From the NCBI RefSeq assembly GCF_019352175.1, contig NZ_JACBYI010000045.1, forward strand, positions 1 to 60,571: 60,571 nt of DNA, in the 5' to 3' direction. Position 1 is the first letter of the stretch. Every line of letters begins with the position of its first letter. The position numbers and the translations under genes were made by a program. Origin of the DNA: Paenibacillus sp. S150 (GTDB lineage Bacteria > Bacillota > Bacilli > Paenibacillales > Paenibacillaceae). The notes beneath the pieces are model-generated. The model was not told the DNA's origin and ran no database searches. It saw only the letters and a program-made list of their open reading frames with translations. Shown in pieces: positions 42,709-52,228 of the stretch.

Positions 42709-43965
42709 TTGAAAAAAATAGCGATCATCGGCGGTGGCGTAAACTTCGGAATCAACTCAGTCACGCAGCCATTCTTCGCGCTGTACGCCGCCCAGCTGGG
42801 AGCTTCCACTGCCGCTATAGGAGTGCTTTTAACACTTAGAGCGGTGCTGCCTCTGTTCATTGCTATGCCCGCCGGACAGCTGATCGACCGGCTCGGCGCC
42901 GCGTATATGCTGCGTATGGGGAATCTAATAACGGCTATTGCGCTTGCGATGATGGCCTTCAGCACCAATCTGACGCTGCTTACGGTTGCCCAGGTGATTA
43001 TCGGGGGCGGGACAATGATTGTAACATCCGCTCTTCAGGTTATTGTGTCCGAAGGAGGCAAGGAGGAAAGAGAACGGGATATTACCCGTTACTCTGCCTG
43101 GTCCTCGGGGGGGAGCATGATAGGTCCCCTCATTGGAGGGGCCATAGTGACGGCCGTCTCTTCTACGGGCTGGCTCCGCTGGAACGGCGAGGCGATCAGC
43201 GGCTACCGGGCTACCTTTTTCATATGCTTTGTCACTGCTGCAATCTTTGGAGCCTGCTTTTATGCAGTCAGCAGGAAATTCACCATCCAATCGCAATTGG
43301 GAGCCGAGGTTAAGGAGGTTCTGCGGCCGCGGGAAATCGCGGGCAGCTACTTGCAGGGAATCCATTTGCTTAAGCATCCCGGAGTGCAGTTTGGCCTGGT
43401 GGGCACTTTTCTTATCCATTTCATTCAATCCATTTGGCAGGGGTTCTTCCCGCTGTATCTGGATACTCTTGGCTACAGCGCACTTGTGATATCCGTCCTG
43501 GTCTCGATCCGCGGGTTGGCCGGCATGACATCCAGGCTGTTTATGGCTCAGTTAACCCGGCGCTGGAGCCATCAGGCGCTGCTGATCGGGGCGGGCTGCA
43601 TCGCGGCAATCTCGCTGATTGCTCTGCCGCTGATGAACTGGAACATAGTGACGATTGCGATCGTTGCCTTTGTTCTTGGTTCGTCGGTAGGGGTCAACAT
43701 GCCTGTCAGCACCATGATCATGGTCGATGAGGACTCCATGGGCGAGCGAGGCAAGATCATGGGGCTGCGGCTTTTGGTCAACCGCTCCGCGCAAATCGCC
43801 GCTCCGGCGCTGTTTGGGGTATTTGGCCAGATGCTGGGCCTGGCGTCTTCCTTTTTTGCCGGAGGCGGGCTGCTGCTTGCATCCATACTGGGCTTTGGAC
43901 TGTACCGGAAAACGAGGTTTAGGCAGGTTACAACGACTATGAATCATGTGGAGGTTGAGAAATAA
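42709..43965 (+). CDS. MFS transporter
   Basis: 418 residues, about 12 helices. The helix 2-3 loop has AMPAGQLIDRLG, very like AMPAGQIIDRIG in the MFS protein at 45472. TTG is the start, with AAGGGG 8 bases upstream. Its stop overlaps the next gene's ATG by one base (TAATG), so transporter and hydrolase are coupled. The role may be import of the hydrolase substrate or export of its product. Confidence 0.87.
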   Translation: MKKIAIIGGGVNFGINSVTQPFFALYAAQLGASTAAIGVLLTLRAVLPLFIAMPAGQLIDRLGAAYMLRMGNLITAIALAMMAFSTNLTLLTVAQVIIGGGTMIVTSALQVIVSEGGKEERERDITRYSAWSSGGSMIGPLIGGAIVTAVSSTGWLRWNGEAISGYRATFFICFVTAAIFGACFYAVSRKFTIQSQLGAEVKEVLRPREIAGSYLQGIHLLKHPGVQFGLVGTFLIHFIQSIWQGFFPLYLDTLGYSALVISVLVSIRGLAGMTSRLFMAQLTRRWSHQALLIGAGCIAAISLIALPLMNWNIVTIAIVAFVLGSSVGVNMPVSTMIMVDEDSMGERGKIMGLRLLVNRSAQIAAPALFGVFGQMLGLASSFFAGGGLLLASILGFGLYRKTRFRQVTTTMNHVEVEK

Positions 43966-44672
43966 TGAAATATGCATTCGAGGATCACTGCTGGCAGGAT
44001 ATTGTGTCTGATGAAATTCTGGAAATTTACAAGGCATATCACAGAGAAACGTTTATCGGCAAACGTCCGGCGCTGCTGGCGATTGATTTGTACAATGCGA
44101 GCTATAAGGGGGGAGCGAAGCCGGTGATTGAGCTTCAGGACGAGTATCCGAGCTCCTGCGGAATTCACGCCTGGGAAGCGATTGAGCCGACGAAACAGCT
44201 GTTCGCCAAAGTCCGTGGACTGGGCATCCCCGTGATTTATTCCACTCGCGACATGTACACCCAGGCGCCGAAGCGGATTGGTTCGACCCATCGCAAGCCG
44301 CGAAATATGACGGATGACGCCTACCAAATCTTTGAAGCGTTCGCCCCGCAGCCGGATGATGTCATCATCAACAAGAGCAGAGCCAGCGCCTTCTTTGGAA
44401 CACCGCTTGCGGCGTATCTGAACATGATGGGCATCGACAGCTTGATTGTCTGCGGCGAATCGACCAGCGGCTGTGTGCGGGCCAGTGTTCTTGAGGCCTA
44501 TTCTTACGGATATCATGTAACGCTGGTAGAGGAATGCTGCTATGACCGCAGTCCGCTGTCGCATAAGGTCAACCTCTTCGATCTGCATCATAAGTATGCG
44601 GATGTGATGCACATTGATGAAGCGCTGGAGCATCTCGACCTGCGCCATGCCGCTTCGCCTTCCGCAATTTAA
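43965..44672 (+). CDS. isochorismatase-like cysteine hydrolase
   Basis: 235 residues of the isochorismatase/nicotinamidase fold. Catalytic triad: Asp41 (LLAIDLYN), Lys137 (INKSRASAF) and Cys170 (STSGCVRAS). With the Cys nucleophile the enzyme should hydrolyse an amide or carbamoyl bond, as in nicotinamidase, N-carbamoylsarcosine amidase or ureidoacrylate hydrolase. GESTSGCVR is most like the last two groups. The substrate is unknown. It is coupled by a one-base overlap to the upstream MFS gene and followed by a paralog. Confidence 0.9.
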   Translation: MKYAFEDHCWQDIVSDEILEIYKAYHRETFIGKRPALLAIDLYNASYKGGAKPVIELQDEYPSSCGIHAWEAIEPTKQLFAKVRGLGIPVIYSTRDMYTQAPKRIGSTHRKPRNMTDDAYQIFEAFAPQPDDVIINKSRASAFFGTPLAAYLNMMGIDSLIVCGESTSGCVRASVLEAYSYGYHVTLVEECCYDRSPLSHKVNLFDLHHKYADVMHIDEALEHLDLRHAASPSAI

Positions 44673-44727
44673 GCTCTGATAGAGAATTCCGCTGTTCCAT
44701 CCAAAATAGAAGAAGGAGTGAAGGATT

Positions 44728-45465
44728 ATGGCAAGCTGGGGCTGGGAAAGATTCATGACTGAAAGAGACAAGGAGCATGACGAGGCAAGGGGGAAAAAGG
44801 AACCGTTCGGCTTCGGAACGAAGCCCGCGCTTTTGCTGATTGATTTCTATTACGGAGTGCTCGGCTTGACGCGCCAGCCGCTGATGGAGCAGATCAAGAC
44901 TCATCCGGGCGGAATGGGCCTGGAGGGCTGGGCGGCCGTTGATCAGACCAAGATTTTGCTTGCGGCGGCGCGCCGGAACGGGATTCCGGTCATCCACGTC
45001 ACCAAGCTGGACCTGGATAATACGGTAGGCTGGGCACAGCGGATCGGACGGAAAAATCGGCCAGGCACTCAAGAGGGGGGGATGCCTGAGGAACTGAAGG
45101 CGAGATCGGCGGAGATTGTTGCGGAAGTGGCGCCGCTCCCGCATGAGCTGGTAATCCGCAAGGCGGCTCCAAGCGCCTTCAATGGTACGATTCTTCCTTA
45201 CATGCTGCAAAGCTGGGGAATAGACACACTGATCGCCTGCGGCGAGTCTACGAGCGGCTGCGTGAGATCCACTGTGGTGGACGGCACAACCCACAGCTTC
45301 AAGATGGGAGTTGTTGAAGAATGCACGTTCGACCGTACGGAGATGTCGCATTGGGTCAATCTGTTTGATCTGCATGCCAAGTATGCCGATGTCGTCAAGC
45401 TGTCCGGGGCTGTGGATTATTTCGAAAAGATCGGGAGCATGAACAACGCTGCCTTGAAGCTGTAA
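44728..45465 (+). CDS. isochorismatase-like cysteine hydrolase, second copy
   Basis: 245-residue paralog of the preceding enzyme. Triad Asp39 (LLIDFYYG), Lys145 (IRKAAPSAF) and Cys178 (STSGCVRST); it also shares HKVNLFDLHHKYADV-like HWVNLFDLHAKYADV near the C-terminus. It differs in the lid region around residues 95-125. Perhaps the two form a hetero-oligomer or act on successive intermediates. GAAGGAGTGAAGG precedes the ATG. The MFS gene follows 6 bases after its stop. Confidence 0.9.
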   Translation: MASWGWERFMTERDKEHDEARGKKEPFGFGTKPALLLIDFYYGVLGLTRQPLMEQIKTHPGGMGLEGWAAVDQTKILLAAARRNGIPVIHVTKLDLDNTVGWAQRIGRKNRPGTQEGGMPEELKARSAEIVAEVAPLPHELVIRKAAPSAFNGTILPYMLQSWGIDTLIACGESTSGCVRSTVVDGTTHSFKMGVVEECTFDRTEMSHWVNLFDLHAKYADVVKLSGAVDYFEKIGSMNNAALKL

Positions 45466-45471
45466 CGGTCT

Positions 45472-46710
45472 ATGAAGAATACCGGTAATTTCGGGAGCGG
45501 GAAGCGGCCGTTGTTTGGCGGCTTCTTCCTGCTGTTCCTGTCGGCAGTGATCTACTGGCTTGGCTTCAGCATGCTGCGGCCGATGCTGGCGCTGTACCTC
45601 AATGAAGCCGGATATTCGCTGACTCAGGTCGGCCTGCTTATGGCATTGCATGCCTTCATTCCCGTGCTGCTCGCCATGCCGGCCGGCCAGATCATCGACC
45701 GGATCGGTCCGCGGCAGGCGGTAATGACCGGGGCCTTGATCATGGCGCTCAGCGGCGGAGCCTATATCATTAGCGGTGTAACGGGGGCGCTGTTGCCGGT
45801 GCTTGCCGGACAGCTGTGCAACGGGGTCGGCAGCCTTCTTTGCTGGGGGGCGCTGCAAGCCTCGGTCGGACAAATAGCCAGAACCGGAACGGACGCGGGA
45901 CGCAGCAACCATCTTTTGTCCAACTTTGCCTTTGTTAATGCTCTGGCTCAATTCGCCGGTCCGGTGCTGGGAGGTATATTTGCGGACGCGGGCAGCTTTA
46001 CCTGGGTTTTCATCCTGTTTACAGTGCTGTCCATTGTCGTCATGCTGTGCTCGCTGCTGTTTCCCCCGGCAGTGCGGATGAAGAATGAAGCGCCGGCTGC
46101 GTTGTACGGCTTCTGGAAGAGCTACGCCAGCGGGATCGATCTGTTGAGGCAGAACCGGCCGTTCGGTACAGCCATGCTATATAATGGAATACTTTTTATA
46201 CTGGTGGACATTCAAGGTGTTTTCCTGCCGATTTACCTCGCTCAAATAGGCTATTCCAATACCCGGATTGGCACCATGCTGTCAGCCGGAGGCGTAGCTT
46301 CTATTGTCATCCGGCCTGCCGCGGGATTCTTGGTTAACCGTTTCAGCCACTCCAGGATGATGTCGGGAAGCTTATGGTGCGGCTGTTTTTGTCTGGTTGC
46401 ATTGATGTTTGAGCCCGGCTATCTGGGAATTATGGCTGTTATTTTTATCTGGGGGCTGAGTTCGGGAATGAACCAGCCATTGGCGCTGATCCTGGTTGCG
46501 AATACGGTTGACGCGCAGCGGCAAGGGATGGGAATGAGCCTAAGAACCATGGCGAACCGGGTGGTTCAAGTGATCAATCCCGTAGCTATCGGAGGGATAT
46601 CGGCAGTGGTGGGCCTGACTTACAGCTTCGGTTGTATAGCAGCGCTGTTGATGGCCTTCAGCTTCATGATGAAGAAGCGGCTGGGAGAGACGGAGTATCC
46701 ATCTGCCTGA
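45472..46710 (+). CDS. MFS transporter, second copy
   Basis: 412 residues, about 12 helices, clearly related to the MFS protein at 42709 (both have LMALHAFIPVLLAMPAGQ-like segments early on). The ATG is 6 bases after the hydrolase stop, with weak ribosome binding, so translation probably depends on coupling. It closes an operon of eight genes. No clear terminator follows; GTCCGCCGGATG...CCGGC near 46,790 is a weak hairpin. Confidence 0.87.
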   Translation: MKNTGNFGSGKRPLFGGFFLLFLSAVIYWLGFSMLRPMLALYLNEAGYSLTQVGLLMALHAFIPVLLAMPAGQIIDRIGPRQAVMTGALIMALSGGAYIISGVTGALLPVLAGQLCNGVGSLLCWGALQASVGQIARTGTDAGRSNHLLSNFAFVNALAQFAGPVLGGIFADAGSFTWVFILFTVLSIVVMLCSLLFPPAVRMKNEAPAALYGFWKSYASGIDLLRQNRPFGTAMLYNGILFILVDIQGVFLPIYLAQIGYSNTRIGTMLSAGGVASIVIRPAAGFLVNRFSHSRMMSGSLWCGCFCLVALMFEPGYLGIMAVIFIWGLSSGMNQPLALILVANTVDAQRQGMGMSLRTMANRVVQVINPVAIGGISAVVGLTYSFGCIAALLMAFSFMMKKRLGETEYPSA

Positions 46711-47020
46711 TGCGGGAAGGGGGAGGCGAGGGCGGCTCTTAGGCGGTCTGCCAGCTCTAACGGCCGTTCCAGCGGCGGGTCCGCCGGATGTTTTTCCGGC
46801 TAACCTCCCGCGCCAGCGCCTGTCAGTCCTGTCTGCCATTCGTACTCCGTGACAGAGTGCAGAAGAAATTGGAGGTTTATCATCGGGGGTTTCTGTTATA
46901 ACCTATAATGTAAGCGATTTCATTACGAGGTTCCGGCTGTTCATGCCGCTGCGGGTTCGTTTGCTTTGCGGGCAGGCGCGAAATGGGGTGTGCTAGTCAA
47001 TCATTGTAAGGGGGCGTGTC
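46711..47020. other. intergenic region with regulator promoter
   Basis: GC-rich at first, with weak hairpins near 46,780-46,800, then a more AT-rich stretch holding a perfect cre site at 46908-46922. No gene seen. The promoter of the AraC regulator should lie here; no consensus pair was convincing. Confidence 0.5.
46908..46922 (+). promoter_or_regulatory. cre site 1 (CcpA binding)
   Basis: ATGTAAGCGATTTCA fits the consensus WTGNAANCGNWNNCW at every position. It lies 99 bases before the AraC-type regulator gene. CcpA with HPr-Ser-P would repress here when glucose is present. Confidence 0.8.
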
Positions 47021-49351
47021 ATGATTACAGAATTCATAAAGAGATATCCATCCTGGGTGATTTTCGGCAGACGCTTCATGAAGCACGGCTTGATTCTGGT
47101 CATTCTGGTGCTGATGATTATCCCCCTGTATTTTAAATCCTACACATTGGCCAAGCAGCTGACGCTGGACAAAAGCGAATCCAAGCTGCTGGACGGCGTG
47201 GAGTTGCTGGAGCAGCAGGTGCTGCGGGCCCAGACTATAACCAATCTGCTGCGGCAGGAGGAGTCGTTTAAGCGGCTTTTCTTTCTGAAGGGGCCTCCAT
47301 CCAGCGAATACTATCTGGACATTAATGTGGTGCAGAGCAGATTGAAGAATCTGGCGCTGACCCAGGATATGTATTCCAACGTCTATATCCGTTTTAGGGA
47401 GAATCCGGTTTTTATCTCCAATTATATTTCATCCGACAACTACGAAGATGTATATGCCCGCTACTACCGCTATGGAAACCTGTCGGCGGAGCAATGGCAG
47501 AAGCGGCTATTCGGCGAAAATTATACGTTGAAGCTGTTTCCGGCCGATCAGGTGTATTCTTCCTATTATCACCGCCAGCCGTTCGGCGGCATTACGATCA
47601 TTATTAACAACTCCTATTTCAACGCGTTTGATCCGCAAAGCGTGCTGGCGATCGATATGGATCGTTTGGATCTGCTCGACAAACTGCTGTATGCTGATCA
47701 ATGGAAGGATCATTTTGTATATATCGCCGACAATGAGGGCCGGATTCTAATGTCCCATAATTACGATGCCGGCGCCAGGTCCGGGGAGACACAGGAGGCT
47801 GCCGGCCCGATTTCCGAAATCAAGCTTGCCGGTGAAACCTATATCGCGCTTGCGCAGACCAGCGAGCTGCTGGGACTTAAGGTAGTGGTTGGCATACCGG
47901 CAGGCGCTTTCGAGGGAAATGTCAATTCACTGCTCGAGCTTTTGCTGCTGTATATTGTGGCGGGGATGGCGCTGGTTGTGCTGCTGGCATTTCTTTTTTC
48001 CATGAGGGAGGCGCTTTCATTAAAGAAGCTGGTGGAGACGGCGGCAAGATCAACCAAAACGGGCTTTAATCTCCGCAATGAATACAAGTATCTGGACAAT
48101 GCCTTTGCGGAAATCCATACGATTAACGAACAGCAGCATGGACGGATTGAGGCGCTGAACGATTCCATTAAATATTCTATTGCCAAGCATTTGCTCATAC
48201 TGGGCGTGTTTACGGAGCGGGAAAAAGAAGAGGCTGCCGGTTATTTCGGCTCCGCATTTGAGCGGTTCTGTGTGGCGAAGGCGGTGTACAGGGTGGAGGA
48301 AGGGAGCCATTCGGCGCCCAAGACAGCGCAGCAAAATATGGGGCTGGCACTTGAAGAACGCTTCAACGCCGTTCTGAGGCAGCGGCCGCTTGCGCTTAAT
48401 TTTCATGCAAACGAGACGGTGTTCGTGCTGTTTCTCGGGCTGGAGGAAGGGGGCGCGGAGCGTCTGGACCTCAAAGCCCGCTTGGCGGAGCTGATCCGTT
48501 CGCTGAACGCCGAATCGCCGCTGTCCATGACGGTCAGCATCGGAATCAGCGAAGTCATGAGCGGTCCGGAACGTGCCAAGGCTGCTTACCAGCAAGCCAA
48601 ATACGCGCTAGGCATCAATGAAAACGAGGTCGCCAGCGGGGTGTATCTGTTTGAAGCGGTGCCCGATCCCGATACGCATCCTGCTTTTGACAATGCCGTT
48701 CTGTTGAAGCTGTACGATGCTTTGATCGCAGGCGAGAAAAGTCCTGTTTCGCAAATTCTCGAGGATTGCCTGGGACGGCTTGCCGACTATTCCCTGCCGG
48801 AGCAGGAGCAGCTGCAGATTTTCTTCTCCGTCCGGCAGACGGTGTCCAGTGCCCATAAGGTGATCGTGGGCGGCAAGGACGGACCGGATGGGCAGCCGGT
48901 GGATATTCCGGCATATGACCAGTCGCAGGACATTATGCGGCTGGCGGACCGGCTGCGGCTGACGGCGCTTGATTTGTGCGCCATCGTGATCGGCAATAAA
49001 AAGAGCAATAATGACAAGCTGAAAACGGATATTTTAAACCATATCCGGGAGAATTGCGGCGATCCGGGCCTTTCCGCCGGCGGCATCGCCAGCGAGCTGC
49101 TCATTTCAGAGAAATATGTATTCTCCTTCGTCAAGGAACAGACGGGAAAAAGCCTGGGCAAATACATTGAGGAGATCCGGCTGGCGAATGCGGAGCGGCT
49201 GCTGCTGGAAACGGACTATTCCAACAACCGGATTTGGAAGCAGTGCGGATTCGGCAGTGAAAATACCTTTTACCGGGCATTCTCGAAAAAACACGGCGTA
49301 ACGCCGACGGTCTGGCGGGAGAATCAGCGAAATCTTACGGGCTGGCAATAA
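47021..49351 (+). CDS. membrane-bound AraC family transcriptional regulator
   Basis: 776 residues. One membrane helix near the N-terminus (about 24-41), an extracellular sensing region of about 260 residues, a second helix (about 303-328), a cytoplasmic linker domain and a C-terminal pair of AraC helix-turn-helix motifs (from about 680; GIASELLISEKYVFSFVKE and NRIWKQCGFGSENTFYRAFS). This one-component layout is common beside Lpl-type importers and should activate the genes that follow on sensing an oligosaccharide outside. The ATG has TAAGGGGG upstream. It is framed by cre sites on both sides. Confidence 0.92.
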   Translation: MITEFIKRYPSWVIFGRRFMKHGLILVILVLMIIPLYFKSYTLAKQLTLDKSESKLLDGVELLEQQVLRAQTITNLLRQEESFKRLFFLKGPPSSEYYLDINVVQSRLKNLALTQDMYSNVYIRFRENPVFISNYISSDNYEDVYARYYRYGNLSAEQWQKRLFGENYTLKLFPADQVYSSYYHRQPFGGITIIINNSYFNAFDPQSVLAIDMDRLDLLDKLLYADQWKDHFVYIADNEGRILMSHNYDAGARSGETQEAAGPISEIKLAGETYIALAQTSELLGLKVVVGIPAGAFEGNVNSLLELLLLYIVAGMALVVLLAFLFSMREALSLKKLVETAARSTKTGFNLRNEYKYLDNAFAEIHTINEQQHGRIEALNDSIKYSIAKHLLILGVFTEREKEEAAGYFGSAFERFCVAKAVYRVEEGSHSAPKTAQQNMGLALEERFNAVLRQRPLALNFHANETVFVLFLGLEEGGAERLDLKARLAELIRSLNAESPLSMTVSIGISEVMSGPERAKAAYQQAKYALGINENEVASGVYLFEAVPDPDTHPAFDNAVLLKLYDALIAGEKSPVSQILEDCLGRLADYSLPEQEQLQIFFSVRQTVSSAHKVIVGGKDGPDGQPVDIPAYDQSQDIMRLADRLRLTALDLCAIVIGNKKSNNDKLKTDILNHIRENCGDPGLSAGGIASELLISEKYVFSFVKEQTGKSLGKYIEEIRLANAERLLLETDYSNNRIWKQCGFGSENTFYRAFSKKHGVTPTVWRENQRNLTGWQ

Positions 49352-49360
49352 GAAGTAAAA

Positions 49361-49375
49361 ATGAAAGCGATATCA
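49361..49375 (+). promoter_or_regulatory. cre site 2 (CcpA binding)
   Basis: ATGAAAGCGATATCA fits WTGNAANCGNWNNCW at every position. It lies 10 bases past the regulator stop and 85 bases upstream of cre site 3, in the promoter region of the binding-protein gene. Confidence 0.8.
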
Positions 49376-49445
49376 TTCATACCCTTTGACAGCGGATGGG
49401 AGAAGTAGCGGTTTTCGCGGCTGCAGGAAGGGGCATACAATCGCA

Positions 49446-49460
49446 ATGTAAGCGATTTCT
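49446..49460 (+). promoter_or_regulatory. cre site 3 (CcpA binding)
   Basis: ATGTAAGCGATTTCT, a full consensus match and identical to cre site 1 except for the last base. It lies 56 bases before the TTG start of the binding-protein gene. Confidence 0.8.
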
Positions 49461-49516
49461 AAACGATGATTCGCAAAACACTCACCACGCTTATCACCCA
49501 AAGGGAGGAAAACGGA

Positions 49517-51172
49517 TTGAACCAACAGACAAGCAGCAAAAAGAAAGCTTTGCCGGCGGCTATATTGGTGTCCATCATGCTGGGAGCGCTGCTGTCAGCT
49601 TGTTCGGGGAACAATGAACAGGCAGACGGGGGCGGTTCTGGAGGCAAAGGGGCGGAAACAGGCGGGCGTCCCGTCATTACGGTTGCCGTTCAGGCAAACC
49701 CTAATGTGGAGGACTACGAAACAAACCATTATACGGAGCTGGTCGAAGAAGCCATGAACGTCGATCTGGAGTTTCTGGAGCTGCCCAGCCAAGCAGAGGA
49801 GGCACTAACGAAGCTTGCGCTGATGGTATCTTCGGGAGCGGAGCTGCCGGACGTCGTCAACATCTATTTGAATGAATCTACGGTTTACGATTATGCGGCC
49901 AAGGGCGTGTTCCTTCCGCAGGACGATTATTTGAATGACGCTTCCATTGCGGTGAATTTCAACAAAATTCCCGAAAAAGAATTCGTCTACAACGCGATGA
50001 AGCAGCCGGACGGCAAAGTGTATTCGCTGCCAAGATATGCGCCGTATGAGTGGAATGAAGGTTCCAACCGGGCCTGGATCAACAGCGAATGGCTGGAAAA
50101 GCTGAATCTGGAAATCCCGGAAACGACAGATGATTTGTACAATGTCCTGAAAGCGTTTGTAGAGCAGGACCCGAACGGCAACGGCAAGAAGGACGAGGTC
50201 GGCTTCGTTGGCTCGCTGAACGGCTGGTCCCAAAATCCCCGTGTTTATCTGATGAACAGCTTTATTTATGCCGATCCGGGCAAGACCTACATGAACGTGA
50301 AGAACGGACAGATCTATCCGGCCTTTACCCAGCCGGAATGGAAGGAAGGCCTGGAGTATATGAACAAGCTGGTTAAAGACGGCCTGTTCTCTCCCCTGTC
50401 CTTCACCCAGGATGAAACGCAGATGAAGGGGCTTATCAATGTGCCGGGCGGCATGGCCGGCGTCGTGACGGCCGGAAGCTACAGCACGTTTGGTCCGGAG
50501 CTGGAGAACAAGATGACACTGCTGCCGCCGGTCCAAGGACCTTCCGGCTTTGCGGCGACTCCGTACAGCCCGACTTTGCCGACGCAGCTCTGGTTCATCA
50601 CCAAAGATGCGAAAGACCCTGAGCTTGCCTTTAAAGTGGGCGATTATATGCTCGATTCCGAGCTGTCAATCGTCAGCCGCTTTGGTGAAAAGGATGTGGA
50701 CTGGAGCGACGATCCGGCCATAACGGCTGAATACCTGGGTCCGTTTGAAGAATCCGAAGGCTTGAAGGCATCCGTGGCCGACCTGAATCCGTCCATTTGG
50801 AACAATCCGCAGAACAAGCATTGGAACGATGCCAACCCGGCTTACCGGCCGCTGGAACTAAATAAATCTTCATCCAATCTCAAGAAGGATGCGGAAATCG
50901 CAGCGCCCAACTGGCAGCCGGCTTATGCGGCGGGGTATGTGCCGGCATTTCCGGAGGAAGTGATCGCCAGATTGGCCTATACGCCCGATGAGCTGAAGCA
51001 AATCGCCAACAGCAAAACGGCCATCGACAACTATGTCAACGAAAGCGCCGTTGCTTTTATTACCGGCAACCGTTCGCTGGCCCAATGGGACGACTATATC
51101 GCCGAGCTGGACAAGATGGGGCTCAATGAATATTTGGAGGTCACCCAAGCCGCGTACGAGCGTTCGAAATAA
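49517..51172 (+). CDS. extracellular sugar-binding lipoprotein, LplA type, second system
   Basis: 551 residues. Lipoprotein signal with SSKKK head, PAAILVSIMLGALL core and lipobox LSAC (lipidated Cys about residue 29), then a Gly-rich linker and a family-1 solute-binding fold. The TTG at 49517 is chosen because AAGGGAGG lies 8 bases upstream. An in-frame ATG at 49466 has no binding site and nearly abuts cre site 3. It is the first gene of a five-gene run (binding protein, two permeases, two enzymes), so the two enzymes probably act on what it binds. Confidence 0.92.
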   Translation: MNQQTSSKKKALPAAILVSIMLGALLSACSGNNEQADGGGSGGKGAETGGRPVITVAVQANPNVEDYETNHYTELVEEAMNVDLEFLELPSQAEEALTKLALMVSSGAELPDVVNIYLNESTVYDYAAKGVFLPQDDYLNDASIAVNFNKIPEKEFVYNAMKQPDGKVYSLPRYAPYEWNEGSNRAWINSEWLEKLNLEIPETTDDLYNVLKAFVEQDPNGNGKKDEVGFVGSLNGWSQNPRVYLMNSFIYADPGKTYMNVKNGQIYPAFTQPEWKEGLEYMNKLVKDGLFSPLSFTQDETQMKGLINVPGGMAGVVTAGSYSTFGPELENKMTLLPPVQGPSGFAATPYSPTLPTQLWFITKDAKDPELAFKVGDYMLDSELSIVSRFGEKDVDWSDDPAITAEYLGPFEESEGLKASVADLNPSIWNNPQNKHWNDANPAYRPLELNKSSSNLKKDAEIAAPNWQPAYAAGYVPAFPEEVIARLAYTPDELKQIANSKTAIDNYVNESAVAFITGNRSLAQWDDYIAELDKMGLNEYLEVTQAAYERSK

Positions 51173-51280
51173 CGGCTGGGCGGAATAGATCATGCGGGAC
51201 GAACCCGGCCGGCGGAAAGCAGGCATCTGGTACGCCGGACCTTCCGGGCCGGCGTTTCCGTCCCAGAACGGAGAACATCT

Positions 51281-52213
51281 ATGCGATCAACTAAACCAAT
51301 GAACTGGCTGAAAAAAGAGGTTTTGCCCGGCTGGCAGCTGTACCTGTTCCTGATTCCTGCCACCGCGTACATTATTATCTTTGCTTATGTACCGATGGCA
51401 GGCGTCCAGATTGCCTTCAAGGAATATGACTTCAACCTTGGCATCTGGGGCAGCGAGTGGGTGGGCTGGGCCAACTTCAAGCGTTTTTTCGACTCCTACC
51501 AGTTTAATTCTATTATTTGGAATACAATCAGTCTGTCTCTCTACAGTCTGGTGATTTCTTTCCCGCTGCCCATTCTGTTTGCCCTGGTGCTCAATTCGTT
51601 TACCGGACTGAGATTTAAAAAAATCGTGCAATCCGTCTCATACATGCCGCATTTCATTTCGACGGTCGTCATCGTCGGCATGCTGGTACAGATTTTCAAC
51701 CCGCGTACGGGTGCCTTCGGAGCGGTGTATACCTTTATCACCGGGGAGATGCTGCCGGACGCCTTCGCCAATCCGGGCGCTTTCCAGCATCTGTACGTCT
51801 GGTCCGGCATCTGGCAGGGCATCGGCTGGAGCAGCATTATCTATATCGCCGGCTTGTCTTCGGTTGACGAGCATTTGCATGAAGCGGCGCAAATCGACGG
51901 TGCCTCGCGTCTGCAGCGGGTGCGGCATATCGACTTTCCGTCCATTTTGCCCACAGCGACGATTATGCTCATTCTTGCGGTCGGGAACATCATGGAGGTC
52001 GGCTTCGAGAAAGTGTTCCTGATGCAGAATGAACTGAACATTTCCAGAAGCGAAGTCATTTCGACCTACGTTTATAAAGTGGGCCTGACCATCGGCTCGG
52101 GTGATTTCTCGTTTGCGACAGCCATCGGGCTGTTTAATTCCATTATCAACTTTGTGCTGCTGATCATGGTGAACTACGCCGCCAAGAAATTCAGCGATAC
52201 CAGCCTGTGGTAA
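51281..52213 (+). CDS. carbohydrate ABC transporter permease, LplB type, second system
   Basis: 310 residues, about six membrane helices with EAA loop EAAQIDGASRLQ near residue 201. It is similar along its length to the permease at 953-1942 (YVPMAGVQIAFKEYDF against YIPMYGLIISFKEYNI). GGAGAA lies 6 bases before the ATG. It follows the binding protein by 108 bases and precedes its partner by 15. Confidence 0.94.
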   Translation: MRSTKPMNWLKKEVLPGWQLYLFLIPATAYIIIFAYVPMAGVQIAFKEYDFNLGIWGSEWVGWANFKRFFDSYQFNSIIWNTISLSLYSLVISFPLPILFALVLNSFTGLRFKKIVQSVSYMPHFISTVVIVGMLVQIFNPRTGAFGAVYTFITGEMLPDAFANPGAFQHLYVWSGIWQGIGWSSIIYIAGLSSVDEHLHEAAQIDGASRLQRVRHIDFPSILPTATIMLILAVGNIMEVGFEKVFLMQNELNISRSEVISTYVYKVGLTIGSGDFSFATAIGLFNSIINFVLLIMVNYAAKKFSDTSLW

Positions 52214-52228
52214 GGAGGGAGACCGGAT

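Noticed and set aside
44569..45951. 460-codon minus-strand frame opposite the hydrolase and MFS genes
   Set aside because: Antisense of two clearly conserved genes; composition is that of a mirror frame.
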